DNA from: Paenibacillus jilunlii
Lineage (GTDB): Bacteria; Bacillota; Bacilli; Paenibacillales; Paenibacillaceae
Assembly: GCF_900102965.1 (NCBI RefSeq)
Contig: NZ_FNGM01000006.1
Span: 186,001 to 250,000 of the forward strand
Length of the DNA: 64,000 nucleotides
Direction: 5' to 3'
In this document: positions 26,002-36,513 of the stretch, in pieces
How positions within the stretch are numbered: position 1 is the first letter of the stretch
Layout of the letters: each line of letters opens with the position of its first letter
Position numbers and translations under genes: made by a program
Notes under the pieces: model-generated
Seen by the model: only the letters and a program-made list of their open reading frames with translations
What the model was told of the DNA's origin: nothing
Database searches by the model: none

Positions 26002-28725
26002 TTACAATAAACCCAGCGTACGTGCACGCGCTATCGCCTCCGTACGCCGCGAAACCTGAAGTTTGTCAAAGATATTCCGGTTATAGCCCTTAACGGTACT
26101 GAGTGCAAGAAACAACCGGTCACCAATCTCGCGGTTCGAGAGGCCTTGGGCAATCAGTTTCAGTATCTCGAGCTCCCGCCCGCTCAGATTTTCGAAAAGG
26201 GGCTGATCAGACTGGACCTGATGCCGGGAGGACCCCGTTTGGCTGGCGGGTGTTGTCTCCACTGCAAATGCAACCAGCAGCTTATTCCGATAGTCCAGCA
26301 TTTCCCCAGGAAGTTCTGCCCCGCGCAGCAGCCTTTCAGCTTCCGGCCCCTCATCGACAAAGCTCCGGATACATCCGCCCGGCTCAGCAATCCTCAGAGC
26401 TTCGGCCAGTGTATGCGCCGCCCCGGATTGATCTCCACACTTATAAAGTGCAGCCGCATAGAGAATCATGCCCTTAAGCCGTTCGTCTTGGCGCCCCTTG
26501 ACTGCCGCTTGCCTAAGCACCGGCTCCAGCACCGCCAATGCGGCAGCCGTGTCTCCGCGAGCCAGGTTTACCTTGGCCTGGCTAAGGGGAAGCCCGTGCT
26601 TCTCCGCGAGGATAGCGGCTGCCTCCAGATTCCCTTGATGAAGCATTACCGGCACCTGCACAGCCGCAATATGGGGAATCTGTGTCCAGTAATGACGCCG
26701 GCGGGCGAAATGGTCCGCTTGCTCCAGAATAGCAGCCGCTTCGCTCACCTCTCCCTGCGCAAGCTTCAGCCTTGCGAGCAATACTTTTCCTGCAACTTCC
26801 CGGTCACTGTCTTCAAATTGCCCGGCAAGCAGGATACTCTGTTGACCATGCAGCATAGCCGTGTCCCATTCGTTCCATTCATAATAGATCCGCGCTAATC
26901 CCAGGTGCGCTTCGCAAGCGACCGGCAGCGGCGGATCACCTGCCCATTCCAGCACCCGCAGATAGCTCCCGGCCGCAGCCGGTAACTGGTTCCCGGCTTC
27001 CTGTATATTCCCCTGGCCAAGAGTCGCCATAATCGTGATCATGACATGTCCGATCCTCTTGCTGACCGACAAGGCATCGTTATAGGCTGCTCCGGCTAAG
27101 CCGCGCTCTCTTTGGAGCTGATAAGCATACCCCAGCGTCCATGCAGCGGCTGCTCGGACCGGCAGATTGTCAGGGTGCAAATATTCCAGGGCGCGGCGCG
27201 ACTCAGCAACAATGAGATCGGCCTGGTGTTTGCTGACGGCGAGCGTAGCACGAATAGAAGCAATGTGTCCTATAAGATCACGGGTTTTCACGTCCTGTAC
27301 GGCACCGTGCAGTGCTTGTTCGGCAGCTTGCAGCTTCTGTTCAACACCGGATAGCCGCCCCGTCATCAGGAGTGCGGAGGCATACATCACCCACAAAGAA
27401 GGAATTGCATCCAGTTCTTCCCCCGGCATGGCTTGCAGCCAGTTCAATACAGGAGTTACTGCTCCGCGAAAAAGCAGTGGCATCCCCTCACCTTCTATCA
27501 ACCGTGCGGCGCGTTTGATATCTCCGGCAGCGGCTGCATGATGAAACGCTTCAAGCTCAAAACCATTGTCCTCATACCACTTACTGGCCCGTATGTGTAA
27601 TTCAGAAACGGTCCTTTCCGCCTCCCCTTTTAATGGGCAAATGCCTTGAGACAGCCGCTCCCGCAGCGAATCCGCAAAGAGATGGTGATAGCGGTACCAG
27701 CGTCTTTCGTTGTCCAACGGGATGAGGAACAAATTCGCATGTTCAAGATATTCCAAGGTCCGTTGTCCGGATGAATGAGGGGATCCTTCGGAGTCTTCAC
27801 CAAGAACAGCATCACACAGCGGGCCGCACATCCTGTCCAGGACCGATGTGAACTGCAAAAAAGCCTGAATGTTTGTGGACTGCTGCTGCAGCACTTCTTC
27901 GATCAGATAATCCAGGACAAACTTATGACTGCCGGTGAACGATTGGATGAAGCCGGTGGTGACATTGCGCCCCTGCATGGAGAGAGCAGCCAATTGCAGG
28001 CCGGCAACCCAGCCTTCTGTGCGGGATTCAAGGAGCATGACATCTTCAGCGGAAAGCGCCAGTCCCATCACCCTGCCCAGAAATTCAGCAGCTTCGGAGG
28101 CGTTGAACCGCAGGTCTGAAGCGCGAAGTTCAGTCAATTGATGCCGCACCCGGAGCCTTGGCAAAGGCAGCACCGGATCTTCGCGTGTGGCGATGACGAG
28201 ATGCATCTGCGGCGGCAGGTGCTCTAACAAAAAAATAACAGCCTGGTTAACCGGTTCGGCAGAAATCACATGGTAATCGTCAAGGACAAGTATGGAGGGT
28301 TCAGACTCAGAGCTAATTTCATTCAGCAGTGCCGTTAGCAGCGATTCGATTGGCGGTGGCTGGGGAGATTGAAGCAATGCATACACTCCCTCTCCGAGGT
28401 TCACTCCGATTGACCTGCAAGCGGCGAACAGATACGTGAGAAAACGTGCGGGATCATTATCTCCCGCATCCAGCGACAGCCATGCGGCTCTGCGTCCGCA
28501 GACGGAGAGCCATTCACTGGCGAGTGTTGTTTTACCATAACCCGCAGCGGCCGAGAGGATGGTCAGCTTGCCTTGCAAGCCCTCGTTAAGCCGCTCCAGC
28601 AGACGCGGGCGGACAACGGCTTTTGACCTGGCCGGGGGGATATACAGTTTTGCATCTACAATGGTTATTGTCATAGCTAGATTATAATAATTGCCTTCCT
28701 GCAGCGTCAACAAAACAGCATTCAT
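26002..28725 (-). CDS. MalT-type LuxR family transcriptional regulator (LAL-like)
   Basis: 907 residues. An ATPase module has P-loop SAAAGYGKTTLASEW and a Walker-B-like SILVLDDYHVI. A long array of TPR-like helices (about 400-820) follows, then a C-terminal LuxR helix-turn-helix (LSGRELEILKLIAQGLSNREIGDRLF). This is the layout of MalT, an ATP-dependent activator opened by an inducer bound to the TPR region. Inducer and targets are unknown. The start is uncertain: ATG at 28725 or the internal ATG at 28674, which begins just before the conserved part. Confidence 0.88.
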   Translation of the reverse strand: MNAVLLTLQEGNYYNLAMTITIVDAKLYIPPARSKAVVRPRLLERLNEGLQGKLTILSAAAGYGKTTLASEWLSVCGRRAAWLSLDAGDNDPARFLTYLFAACRSIGVNLGEGVYALLQSPQPPPIESLLTALLNEISSESEPSILVLDDYHVISAEPVNQAVIFLLEHLPPQMHLVIATREDPVLPLPRLRVRHQLTELRASDLRFNASEAAEFLGRVMGLALSAEDVMLLESRTEGWVAGLQLAALSMQGRNVTTGFIQSFTGSHKFVLDYLIEEVLQQQSTNIQAFLQFTSVLDRMCGPLCDAVLGEDSEGSPHSSGQRTLEYLEHANLFLIPLDNERRWYRYHHLFADSLRERLSQGICPLKGEAERTVSELHIRASKWYEDNGFELEAFHHAAAAGDIKRAARLIEGEGMPLLFRGAVTPVLNWLQAMPGEELDAIPSLWVMYASALLMTGRLSGVEQKLQAAEQALHGAVQDVKTRDLIGHIASIRATLAVSKHQADLIVAESRRALEYLHPDNLPVRAAAAWTLGYAYQLQRERGLAGAAYNDALSVSKRIGHVMITIMATLGQGNIQEAGNQLPAAAGSYLRVLEWAGDPPLPVACEAHLGLARIYYEWNEWDTAMLHGQQSILLAGQFEDSDREVAGKVLLARLKLAQGEVSEAAAILEQADHFARRRHYWTQIPHIAAVQVPVMLHQGNLEAAAILAEKHGLPLSQAKVNLARGDTAAALAVLEPVLRQAAVKGRQDERLKGMILYAAALYKCGDQSGAAHTLAEALRIAEPGGCIRSFVDEGPEAERLLRGAELPGEMLDYRNKLLVAFAVETTPASQTGSSRHQVQSDQPLFENLSGRELEILKLIAQGLSNREIGDRLFLALSTVKGYNRNIFDKLQVSRRTEAIARARTLGLL

Positions 28726-28786
28726 TTAAGGCGTTATTCCTGCATATTCTGCATCAGCGGATAATTGAAGGCCGTTCCCTTCAAAT

Positions 28787-30835
28787 TTATTTAATCTTGA
28801 ATTGCTCAAGCAAGCTCTGCAGTTCCTGAACCATTGAACTTAATGATTTAGCGGAGAATGAAACCTCCTCCATGGAAGCCTGCTGTTGTTCACTGGCTGC
28901 AGCAACATTTTGGGTGGCATCTGACGCTTCTCCAGAAATGCGGGCAAGCTGCTCCATAGTAGCGCTTATTTGCTGGGAGCCGGCAGACATTTGCTCGGAG
29001 ACTGCAGATACCTCCTGAATTTGGTTAACAATTTGTTGAATTTCCAGTACAATTCCGTTGAATGCTTCTCCTGCGTGTTCCACGAGCACAGTGCTGGAAT
29101 TAACCGCTTTCGTCCCGATTTCAACCGATTGTACCGCAGCTTGCGTCTCCCCTTGCATTTCTTCAATAATCTCTCGAACCTTCCCAGCAGAATCTTTGGT
29201 TTGTTCGGATAGCTTACGAATTTCCGCAGCAACTACAGCAAATCCCTTGCCATGCTCGCCAGCGCGCGCTGCTTCAATCCCGGCATTCAAGGACAGCAGA
29301 TTGGTTTGTGTACTTATCCCGCTTATCACATTGATTATATTGCCTATATCTATAGAACGCTCTCTGAGCTGCTCCATATGCCAAGCCGTGACCGAGACAG
29401 AACGATTGGCTTCGTTCATATCATGGACTGCCTGCTGAATGATCTCATTCCCCTGCTCCGCCTGCTGTGAGGTGTTTTGTGAAGCGTCATGCAAAACGGA
29501 CGAAGACTCAGAAATCCGTTGGATGCCCATTGCCAGTTCCTCAAGCGACCTGGCACTTTCTTGTGTCCCCGCAAGCTGCGTCTCGGCACCGGCAGCCACT
29601 GCTTGAATGGTATGGGCAATATCCTCAGCCACTATACTTGTCTGGTCTGCACTAGCCGTCAGCTCTTCCGCTGTAGAGGCAACATGCAAGGAATGTTCGG
29701 TGACTTTAGCCATCATTTTATTCAGAAGATTGCTTGTATAATTTAAATTTTCTGCCATCTTACCAAATTCATCTTTCGTTTTCACCTCAATGGAATAGGT
29801 GAAATCCCCTTGAGCTAAGTGCTCGGCCATAGAATTTACACGATTCGTATGAGCGGTCAGGTTACGAGTGTAGAGTAGAATAACCACCACAATCAGGACC
29901 ATGCCAATAATTAGAAAGATTAGAGTTTGCAGAAGCAATGAATTCACTTTTTCTTTAAGCTCTTGATCCGGCAAAGCTAGAGCGACAATCCATTCTGTCT
30001 GCTCCAGCTTTGTGAAATAGACATGAACGAGTCCTTCTGAAGAAGTATAGGTTGCACCGCCCTTTCCATCTTGCAAAATCGTTTTCGCTAAAGTGGATAC
30101 GACTGGGTCCTGCTCCTCCTGAAGTTTTACCTTCATGATTTTATCCGTCTCAGGTCCGGCTAAATAAGTACCGTCTTTATCAAGCATAAACGCCCATCCA
30201 CTGTCACCTACATGTGTCTCTGTGATGATATTTTGCACAGTATCCAAATTTATGTCTCCGGTTGCTACTGCAACGAACCGTTCTTGGTCATCATACACAG
30301 GAACTGACGCCGTAACCATGGTTGACTTCGTTTTTTCATCATAGAAAGGGGCAGTATATTGTATTTCTTTTTGGTTGGTTGCAATTTTATACCATGCTTG
30401 TGCTGGATAATTGTAGCTGGGGTCACTATAGTCATGTGTAAGGGTTATTTGATTCTGATCGCGAAAGGCATAGGAAGAAACAAACTTTGTATCAGCTTTA
30501 TATAAATTAGGCTCAAAATAAATGCCTACACCGAAGGTATCTTTGTTGATTTCCAGCGAGTTCTTGAGAGTTACATCATAATCCATCAGGCTCAGCTTGC
30601 TGTAATGACCTTGAATGGATTTTGCTATCGTTTCCGGCACTCTACCGTGAGAGGTTATCCGATTCTGAATGCTTTGACTGGTATTTGCCAGTTGCTCCTC
30701 CATGCTGTTCTCCGTCTGATCAAGCAATAAACTATGGGATTTAAAGATTACTGCAGAAGATACTCCAATAACAATTACAAGTAAAAGCGGCATAATGAGA
30801 AGTAGTGTTTTTGCTTTAATGCTTCTTAGTTGCAT
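28787..30835 (-). CDS. Methyl-accepting chemotaxis protein with extracellular Cache domain
   Basis: 682 residues. Transmembrane helix about 8-30, an extracellular double-Cache sensor to about 300 ([54 protein letters not shown]), second membrane helix about 303-325, HAMP, then the coiled-coil signalling domain with the conserved tip [22 protein letters not shown]. Such Cache domains bind small metabolites, often amino or organic acids. No che genes are nearby, so it is an orphan receptor. Confidence 0.93.
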   Translation of the reverse strand: MQLRSIKAKTLLLIMPLLLVIVIGVSSAVIFKSHSLLLDQTENSMEEQLANTSQSIQNRITSHGRVPETIAKSIQGHYSKLSLMDYDVTLKNSLEINKDTFGVGIYFEPNLYKADTKFVSSYAFRDQNQITLTHDYSDPSYNYPAQAWYKIATNQKEIQYTAPFYDEKTKSTMVTASVPVYDDQERFVAVATGDINLDTVQNIITETHVGDSGWAFMLDKDGTYLAGPETDKIMKVKLQEEQDPVVSTLAKTILQDGKGGATYTSSEGLVHVYFTKLEQTEWIVALALPDQELKEKVNSLLLQTLIFLIIGMVLIVVVILLYTRNLTAHTNRVNSMAEHLAQGDFTYSIEVKTKDEFGKMAENLNYTSNLLNKMMAKVTEHSLHVASTAEELTASADQTSIVAEDIAHTIQAVAAGAETQLAGTQESARSLEELAMGIQRISESSSVLHDASQNTSQQAEQGNEIIQQAVHDMNEANRSVSVTAWHMEQLRERSIDIGNIINVISGISTQTNLLSLNAGIEAARAGEHGKGFAVVAAEIRKLSEQTKDSAGKVREIIEEMQGETQAAVQSVEIGTKAVNSSTVLVEHAGEAFNGIVLEIQQIVNQIQEVSAVSEQMSAGSQQISATMEQLARISGEASDATQNVAAASEQQQASMEEVSFSAKSLSSMVQELQSLLEQFKIK

Positions 30836-30985
30836 CTAATATGGCCCCATTTCCTGATGATAGTTAACTAACCTATGTATTACATCGACATTGTTCGACA
30901 TATTTTTAGAGGTATTTTTTAACATTCCCTTCAACCTTCCCATTCTGCTTACGACTAAAGTTATGAGTGTTCCCGGTTGATACAT

Positions 30986-31014
30986 AAAAAAAACGGAGCA
31001 GCTCAGAAAGCTCC
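30986..31014 (-). terminator. Terminator after the BlaR1-like gene
   Basis: GGAGC / GCTCC stem (30995-30999 with 31010-31014) followed on the minus strand by eight T. It lies 80 bases beyond the stop at 31098. Confidence 0.6.
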
Positions 31015-31097
31015 CCCGGCAATGATCTGTATATTCAAGAAACCAAGCTTACCTTATATTATACGCAAGTCCCTTCGGTAAGCTGTTGGAGACTGCC

Positions 31098-32522
31098 TTA
31101 GTTTGCATTTTGAAATTTCAGGCCATCCTCACCAAGTTCAAACCCATACACTTTGGCTAAAGCCTGGAGTTCATGTTCATCCACTTCAGTAATATTAGTT
31201 ACCTTGTTGTCTTTATCTCTGATGACTTTGAAATCGGCCGTACCGTCCCCGTCATAATAAAATTTGTTGAACTTTCCTTCATTTTTAAGATCCTGGTCCA
31301 TGAACAGCCGGACATGCTTGCCATTGTACAGAAATCTGTCTTGGGCTTTGTCATAAGTCAGTCCATAGGCCACATAATCCTTCAGTGCATCATAGTTAAA
31401 GTCGCTCACTGTTCCGTCTTCCTGCGATGAGGCTGCCGCAGCAGCTGAATCACCTCCAGCGTCGCCTCCGCTTTCCACAGCGTTCATTTCAGCAGCGTTT
31501 TTTGTATTCACGCTGTTTTCTTCTCCGCTCGTTTGTTCTGCAAACGCAGACACCGCTCCCAAAATTAAAATGAGCGAAATGGCTGCCGTCACTACCGTCA
31601 GTTTTTTCAATTTCATAATCGACACGATCCTTTCTTTAGTCGCATTTTTGCTGAAGCCACTGTACAGGGGAGTGAATCTCCCTTTTTGTTCTGCTACCGC
31701 CAAGAGACATAAGGCGTAGTCCGCCTTGTGTTCGGCACCAAGCTTGCGGATCACTCTTGCATCGCACACCATTTCCATATCCCGGTTCAGGTAGAGATAC
31801 ATCAGCCAGACCAGCGGATTGAACCAGTGCAGGCATAGGGCAGCGGCTGCAGCCAATTTCCATACCGCATCAAAGTGTCTGATGTGCATGTATTCATGAG
31901 TGAGAATATAATCCATTGCGGATTCGTTGCCAGTATCCAATGATTTGGGCAAAATAATCTTCGGGTGCAATATTCCGAAGGTGATCGGCGTATCAATCCG
32001 GTCATAGGTCAATATCGTCAAAGTCCGCCGCAATGGATGTTTGGTTAACCAGGCTTCGATAACGGGATGGCTCCCCTGCAGAGGCAGCGCTGTCCGCAGC
32101 TCCCTTTTGCTTCTGTAATAGATCACCACTAGCGCCATAAGCAGTAGAGCAGCACCCCCAAGCCATAAGGTCGTCAGAAGCTCTGGCTCTAACATCGGCT
32201 CCGGCTTCGGCCCCCCGCCTGAATCTGCCGGAACCCCAATATCACGGGTCAGCAGCCCGGTGTTCAGGGCAGTGTGCTCGGACATCTGGAATACTGCTGC
32301 TGTACGTGCATTCACGTGGTTGGTCGTTTCAGCGATTTCAGCCGGTAGGGATAACTGCGGAAGAATGGGAAAAGAAACTGGAACCAGCAGTCTGGCAACC
32401 ACAATTCCCCACAGAACGATAAATAACAACCTGGGTAATTTGTGGATGGCCACAGACCGCAGCAGGATAACAAGAACGATCAGCACACTCGCCGAAATAC
32501 TCATCCGTAGGATATCCACCAT
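31098..32522 (-). CDS. BlaR1/MecR1-type M56 membrane metallopeptidase
   Basis: 474 residues. Membrane helices at the N-terminus and again near 120-140, a gluzincin-type zinc site YILTHEYMHIRHFDAV with a downstream Glu region, and a fourth helix near 310-325. The C-terminal ~140 residues outside are not a penicillin-binding sensor. They are a short domain (DYVAYGLTYDKAQDRFLYNGKHVRLF...DGDGTADFKVI) typical of bla-type regulators in Paenibacillus. It would cleave or relieve BlaI, whose gene ends 7 bases upstream. The inducing signal is unknown and probably not a beta-lactam. Confidence 0.85.
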   Translation of the reverse strand: MVDILRMSISASVLIVLVILLRSVAIHKLPRLLFIVLWGIVVARLLVPVSFPILPQLSLPAEIAETTNHVNARTAAVFQMSEHTALNTGLLTRDIGVPADSGGGPKPEPMLEPELLTTLWLGGAALLLMALVVIYYRSKRELRTALPLQGSHPVIEAWLTKHPLRRTLTILTYDRIDTPITFGILHPKIILPKSLDTGNESAMDYILTHEYMHIRHFDAVWKLAAAAALCLHWFNPLVWLMYLYLNRDMEMVCDARVIRKLGAEHKADYALCLLAVAEQKGRFTPLYSGFSKNATKERIVSIMKLKKLTVVTAAISLILILGAVSAFAEQTSGEENSVNTKNAAEMNAVESGGDAGGDSAAAAASSQEDGTVSDFNYDALKDYVAYGLTYDKAQDRFLYNGKHVRLFMDQDLKNEGKFNKFYYDGDGTADFKVIRDKDNKVTNITEVDEHELQALAKVYGFELGEDGLKFQNAN

Positions 32523-32529
32523 CGCCGCC

Positions 32530-32889
32530 TCAGCTTAAGCTTTCCACAATTTTTTTCAGTTTGTCGATGTCTTCTTTGCTCAGGTTCTTCTCATTGAGGA
32601 ACGCCGAAAAAAACATCCCCGCCGAACCGTTGTACATTTTGTTGATTAATTCCTTGGTTTCATAAGTCTGCACCTGCTCTTTGGGAATCAGAGCGGTGCA
32701 GACAAAGCCCGGATCTGTTCGCTGGATGGCTCCCTTGACGATCAGCTTTTTGATTACCGTGTAGGTCGTATTTCTGTTCCAGCCCGTTTCCCGGTTCAAG
32801 ACCGCCGCCAGATCACCTGCCGCCAGCATCCCTTCTCTCCACAAAATTTCCATCACTTTTAACTCGGAATCATACAGTTTGATCTCCAT
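32530..32889 (-). CDS. BlaI/MecI/CopY family repressor
   Basis: 119 residues starting at ATG 32889 with AGGGAGG upstream. The longer open frame would begin within the operator and is rejected. The winged helix reads YDSELKVMEILWREGMLAAGDLAAVLNRETGWNRNTTYTVIKKLIVKGAIQR. The C-terminal dimerisation helix is where the partner protease normally cuts. It lies in one operon with the BlaR1-like gene and faces two strong dyads upstream. Confidence 0.9.
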   Translation of the reverse strand: MEIKLYDSELKVMEILWREGMLAAGDLAAVLNRETGWNRNTTYTVIKKLIVKGAIQRTDPGFVCTALIPKEQVQTYETKELINKMYNGSAGMFFSAFLNEKNLSKEDIDKLKKIVESLS

Positions 32890-32909
32890 ATACCAGCCTC
32901 CCTTGCATT

Positions 32910-32962
32910 GACTACTGAAGTAGTCATAAGTCAATACTACTCCAGTAGTCACCTATTGTCAA
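32910..32962 (-). promoter_or_regulatory. blaI promoter with two BlaI operators
   Basis: On the minus strand there is a TTGACA -35 (32957-32962), a 17-base spacer and a TAGTAT -10 (32934-32939). Dyad ACTAC-TCCA-GTAGT (32936-32949) fills the spacer. Dyad GACTAC-TGAA-GTAGTC (32910-32925) lies at the transcription start. Centres are 25 bp apart. The TACTAC/GTAGTA form is the known BlaI/MecI recognition type, so tight autorepression is expected. Confidence 0.85.
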
Positions 32963-32996
32963 TTATATCCTTTTAATTCTTGTTTATTCCAAATGA

Positions 32997-34757
32997 TTAG
33001 GCGTACAAATAGCTTTGTGCCGAATACATCTGATAATATTTCCCCCTCCGGTTCATCAGTTCCGCATGCGAACCAAATTCACAGATTTCTCCCTGGTCAA
33101 ATACATAGATCTTATCGCACAGCATGGTCACGCCTAAGCGGTGTGAGATCATAATCGCAGTTTTATTTTCACACAGTGCCGAGAATTCCTCATATATTTG
33201 TGTTTCAACCTTAGGGTCCAGGCTGGCTGTAGGTTCGTCCATAATCAGAATTTCGGTTTCCGCCCGGCTGAGCGCCCTTGCTATCGCCAGTCTCTGCCAT
33301 TGGCCGCCAGACAACTCCACATCGTTGTTCTCAAGCTGCCCAAGCTGGGTATCCAGACCCTGCGGCAGGTTGCTGATAAAGGAATCCATATTGAATATCC
33401 GCAAAGATTGTTTGTGAAAATCTTCTCCGAAATTTCCCGCTTTGATATTATCCGCTACCGAAAACTGGTATTTGATAAAATTTTGGAATACGCAGACCGT
33501 CTTCGTCCGGAAATCATCAATCACGTCAGCCAGCGGGTCACCGCCGATCAAAACCTCGCCTGAAGTCGGCTTGTACAGGCCCAGCAGCACATTTATAAAA
33601 GTGGTCTTGCCGGATCCGTTTTCCCCAACCAAGGCAATTTTCTCGCCTTTATTTATCGTTATATCAATATTTTTCAAAGTATGGGTCTGGCTATTGGGAT
33701 ATTTGAAATCGACATGTTTGAAATGAATGGTGGGTGCGTCAACAATTTTCTTGTGCCCGCCCCCGGTATCTTCAGGAATATCCAAAAAGTCCATCATGTC
33801 TTCCATATACAACGTATAATTGTTCATCGAACTGATCTTATTGACCATACTGCTCAAGCCGTCTGTTATGGCGTGCATTGAAGTGATCACCAGCATCACA
33901 TCGCCAATACTCATTCTGTTCTCAAGAACGCCTATACAGGTCATCAACAGACAGATTCCCAGCGCAATGTTCCGGAATATATCGACAAAAGCTCCTCCCA
34001 GCGTATAATGCAGCAGCAATCTGAACTTCTCTTTCCATAAATCCTTCCTGATCTCTTCGGTCCGGTCATTAAAATAATCAATCAGCCCGAACATCCGGAT
34101 CTCCTTGGCATATCGTCTGCTTGTCAGCACATCGTACATATAGTTCAAACGGCGCAGCGGCTTGCTTTGTTCAACGGCCTGAAAATAGCTTTTCTTTCCC
34201 TGGGCATTCATCAGCAGCAAATAAGGGACAGTAGCGAGTACCGCAATCAAGGGGAAATACAGGTTGATGTTAATCAGCAGCAGAATGTAGGAGATGATGG
34301 AGAACACAGGAAGGACCACAGACAATGAGTTATTGATATAGGATAATATGCCTTTATTGACATTGGACTGCACCCTGTCGAGCAGATCATAGACCGCCGG
34401 ATTCTCCAATTGCTCCATAGAAATGACGGACAGCTTCTTATTCACTTGTCTGATGAATTCCCGGTTGATATTATATTTCAGGCGGTTGTTGATGTGTGCC
34501 GTAATATGCTCAAACCATTCCAGGAGGATCTTCAGCACGGTATAACCGGCGATAATGACCACCAGCTTGTGCGTCACGGCGGATGCCGAATGAACGAAAG
34601 CGAGGTCATCTATTAAAAGCTTAAACAGCCAGGTCCCGAGAGGGGCCAGCAGCGCGCTGAACGCCATAAGCCCCAGTGAAAAGTATAGCTCTTTGGTGCA
34701 AAACAGCTTGACGATCATCATAATGTTGCGGACATGAATCAGCAATTTATTTTTCAT
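32997..34757 (-). CDS. ABC exporter half-transporter B of the RiPP locus
   Basis: 586 residues: six membrane helices over about 1-310, then an ATPase domain with Walker A GENGSGKTT, signature LSGGQWQRLAIARAL and Walker B ILIMDEPTASLD. I start at ATG 34757, preceded by CAGGAGATCAGG; it overlaps the upstream transporter by 4 bases (ATGA). It has no N-terminal C39 peptidase domain, so it does not itself trim a leader. It probably pairs with the upstream half-transporter to export the modified peptide. It is the last gene of the agrB-to-transporter strand. Confidence 0.87.
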   Translation of the reverse strand: MKNKLLIHVRNIMMIVKLFCTKELYFSLGLMAFSALLAPLGTWLFKLLIDDLAFVHSASAVTHKLVVIIAGYTVLKILLEWFEHITAHINNRLKYNINREFIRQVNKKLSVISMEQLENPAVYDLLDRVQSNVNKGILSYINNSLSVVLPVFSIISYILLLININLYFPLIAVLATVPYLLLMNAQGKKSYFQAVEQSKPLRRLNYMYDVLTSRRYAKEIRMFGLIDYFNDRTEEIRKDLWKEKFRLLLHYTLGGAFVDIFRNIALGICLLMTCIGVLENRMSIGDVMLVITSMHAITDGLSSMVNKISSMNNYTLYMEDMMDFLDIPEDTGGGHKKIVDAPTIHFKHVDFKYPNSQTHTLKNIDITINKGEKIALVGENGSGKTTFINVLLGLYKPTSGEVLIGGDPLADVIDDFRTKTVCVFQNFIKYQFSVADNIKAGNFGEDFHKQSLRIFNMDSFISNLPQGLDTQLGQLENNDVELSGGQWQRLAIARALSRAETEILIMDEPTASLDPKVETQIYEEFSALCENKTAIMISHRLGVTMLCDKIYVFDQGEICEFGSHAELMNRRGKYYQMYSAQSYLYA

Positions 34758-36490
34758 ATGACCTGATCTCCTGTATCGTACCATTTGGCCTGATTCATAA
34801 AGAAACTGCAGTATTCGCCATTGAGCTGCATCAACTCAGCATGGGTGCCCTCTTCAACGATCTCCCCATGCTTCATAAACACGATTCTGTTGGCCAGCTT
34901 GGCGATTCCGATTCTGTGCGAGATCAGTACAACGCTTTTGCCGCGAAAATATTTGCCGATATTGCGGAATTGCTGGATCTCCGACAGCGCATCCAAAGAG
35001 GCGGACGGTTCATCGAATATGATAAAATCGGCATCGCGCATAAACGCCCGGCTGATCGCGACCTTTTGCCACTGCCCTTCGGACATGTCGATTCCATCGG
35101 CATCGAATTTTTTGCCCAGTATAGTATCCAGCCGGTTAGGATATTGCTGAATGACATGGTTGATTTGGCCTTTAACGGTTGCTTCCTTGATCTTTTCGTT
35201 GTCATTTATGTTAGCGACATCGCCTATGCCGACATTATCCCGTATAGAGAATTCAAATTTGGCATAATCCTGAAATGCCGCGGTGGCGGAGGGACAATTC
35301 CTCCGGACGATGCCCTCAGTAGGCTTCAGCAGGCCGGCCATAATTTTGGCCAATGTGCTTTTTCCGCTGCCGTTCTCACCAACGAGCACGATGCTTTCGC
35401 CTTTGCCGACGCGCAGATTGATATCCTTTAATGCTGCGGAATGATCACCATACGAGAAAGACACATGCTGCAGCTCCATAACCGTTTTTGCTCTGGCTAA
35501 GGCAGGGTCCGGTCCGGCTGGAATCCCGGATTCTTCAGGTGTGATCAGCGCTCTGAATTCTTTGATATAGATCTTATTTTTTTGGGCTTCGGAGAAAAAC
35601 TCTGCAAAGGCATTGATGCCCACGATGATCTGTCCCTGGCCCTGGCTCAGCACGATCAGTTGATCGACCGTCAGCGTTGTCAGCGCCACACCATAACACA
35701 TCACCAGCAAAATGCTATTCTCCAGGCCAATCATCAGGCCCGACCATATACATCCGATTACCGTCCATCTTTTGCTGAAGGTCAGATCAATATCCCTGAT
35801 CTCGTCAAATTTGCCGAGCCGTTTCGCCTCCAGCCAATCGAAAATTTTGAAGCTTCGGATTTCTTTCTGGTTGCTTCTGTCCTGCATAAGATTGCTCAAA
35901 TACTTCAGTTTGCGGTCCTCGTGCTCCTGCCTTTTCATCAAACCGATGTGTTCTTTCGTGTTTTTCTTCACAAAATAGTTGTAGAGCAGTCCAAGCACAA
36001 TAAATGACAGTAAATAGAGAACACCCAGCCTGACTATAATCAGAGCAGACATACAAAAGCCGGCAATGGACCCCAGAAAATGAAATACGTCATTAACGGC
36101 ATTGGTAAGTTTAAACCATAACGTATCCTTGGCCCTTTCGATTTGCAGCAGATAATCCGCCTGATCCAATTTGCATAAATCTGCCTTGGCAATGGCGTCG
36201 AACAGACTTCTCTGCAGCATGGCACCGACCTTGTTCTCAAGCAATTCTATGAAGAGTAGCGAAAAAGAATATTGAATATTCTTCAATGAATAGACGAGGA
36301 TATAGGCGAGGATAAGTCCGGCGATGGCCAGAATTTCAGACTGATGGCTAAGGCTGACAATAATCCGCTGAATCAGAAGCAGCTCTAAAGGCTGCAGCGA
36401 GTACATTAATATGTAGAGCAGGAGAATGGATACCATAGTCACCGGCTGATGTCTGAAGTAGATCTTTAAGAACCATATGTATTCCTTCAA
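34754..36490 (-). CDS. ABC exporter half-transporter A of the RiPP locus
   Basis: 578 residues from a TTG at 36490, which has AGGGGA just upstream. An ATG at 36523 lies inside a terminator-like hairpin and has no good site. The N-terminal membrane domain is followed by an ATPase with Walker A GENGSGKST, signature MSEGQWQKVAISRAF (SEGQ in place of SGGQ) and Walker B FIIFDEPSASLD. The altered signature suggests an asymmetric heterodimer with the next gene. No C39 peptidase domain is present. It is separated from the precursor gene by 101 bases holding the hairpin. Confidence 0.87.
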   Translation of the reverse strand: MKEYIWFLKIYFRHQPVTMVSILLLYILMYSLQPLELLLIQRIIVSLSHQSEILAIAGLILAYILVYSLKNIQYSFSLLFIELLENKVGAMLQRSLFDAIAKADLCKLDQADYLLQIERAKDTLWFKLTNAVNDVFHFLGSIAGFCMSALIIVRLGVLYLLSFIVLGLLYNYFVKKNTKEHIGLMKRQEHEDRKLKYLSNLMQDRSNQKEIRSFKIFDWLEAKRLGKFDEIRDIDLTFSKRWTVIGCIWSGLMIGLENSILLVMCYGVALTTLTVDQLIVLSQGQGQIIVGINAFAEFFSEAQKNKIYIKEFRALITPEESGIPAGPDPALARAKTVMELQHVSFSYGDHSAALKDINLRVGKGESIVLVGENGSGKSTLAKIMAGLLKPTEGIVRRNCPSATAAFQDYAKFEFSIRDNVGIGDVANINDNEKIKEATVKGQINHVIQQYPNRLDTILGKKFDADGIDMSEGQWQKVAISRAFMRDADFIIFDEPSASLDALSEIQQFRNIGKYFRGKSVVLISHRIGIAKLANRIVFMKHGEIVEEGTHAELMQLNGEYCSFFMNQAKWYDTGDQVI

Positions 36491-36513
36491 TGGGTATCCC
36501 CTGCCTTTCAAAG

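Noticed and set aside
28766-28785. Terminator after the chemoreceptor gene
   Set aside because: A TTGAAGG/CCTTCAA hairpin exists but no T run follows on the minus strand.
32997-36490. Peptidase-containing (C39) bacteriocin exporters
   Set aside because: Neither protein has the N-terminal Cys-His peptidase domain; both begin with membrane helices within the first ~40 residues.
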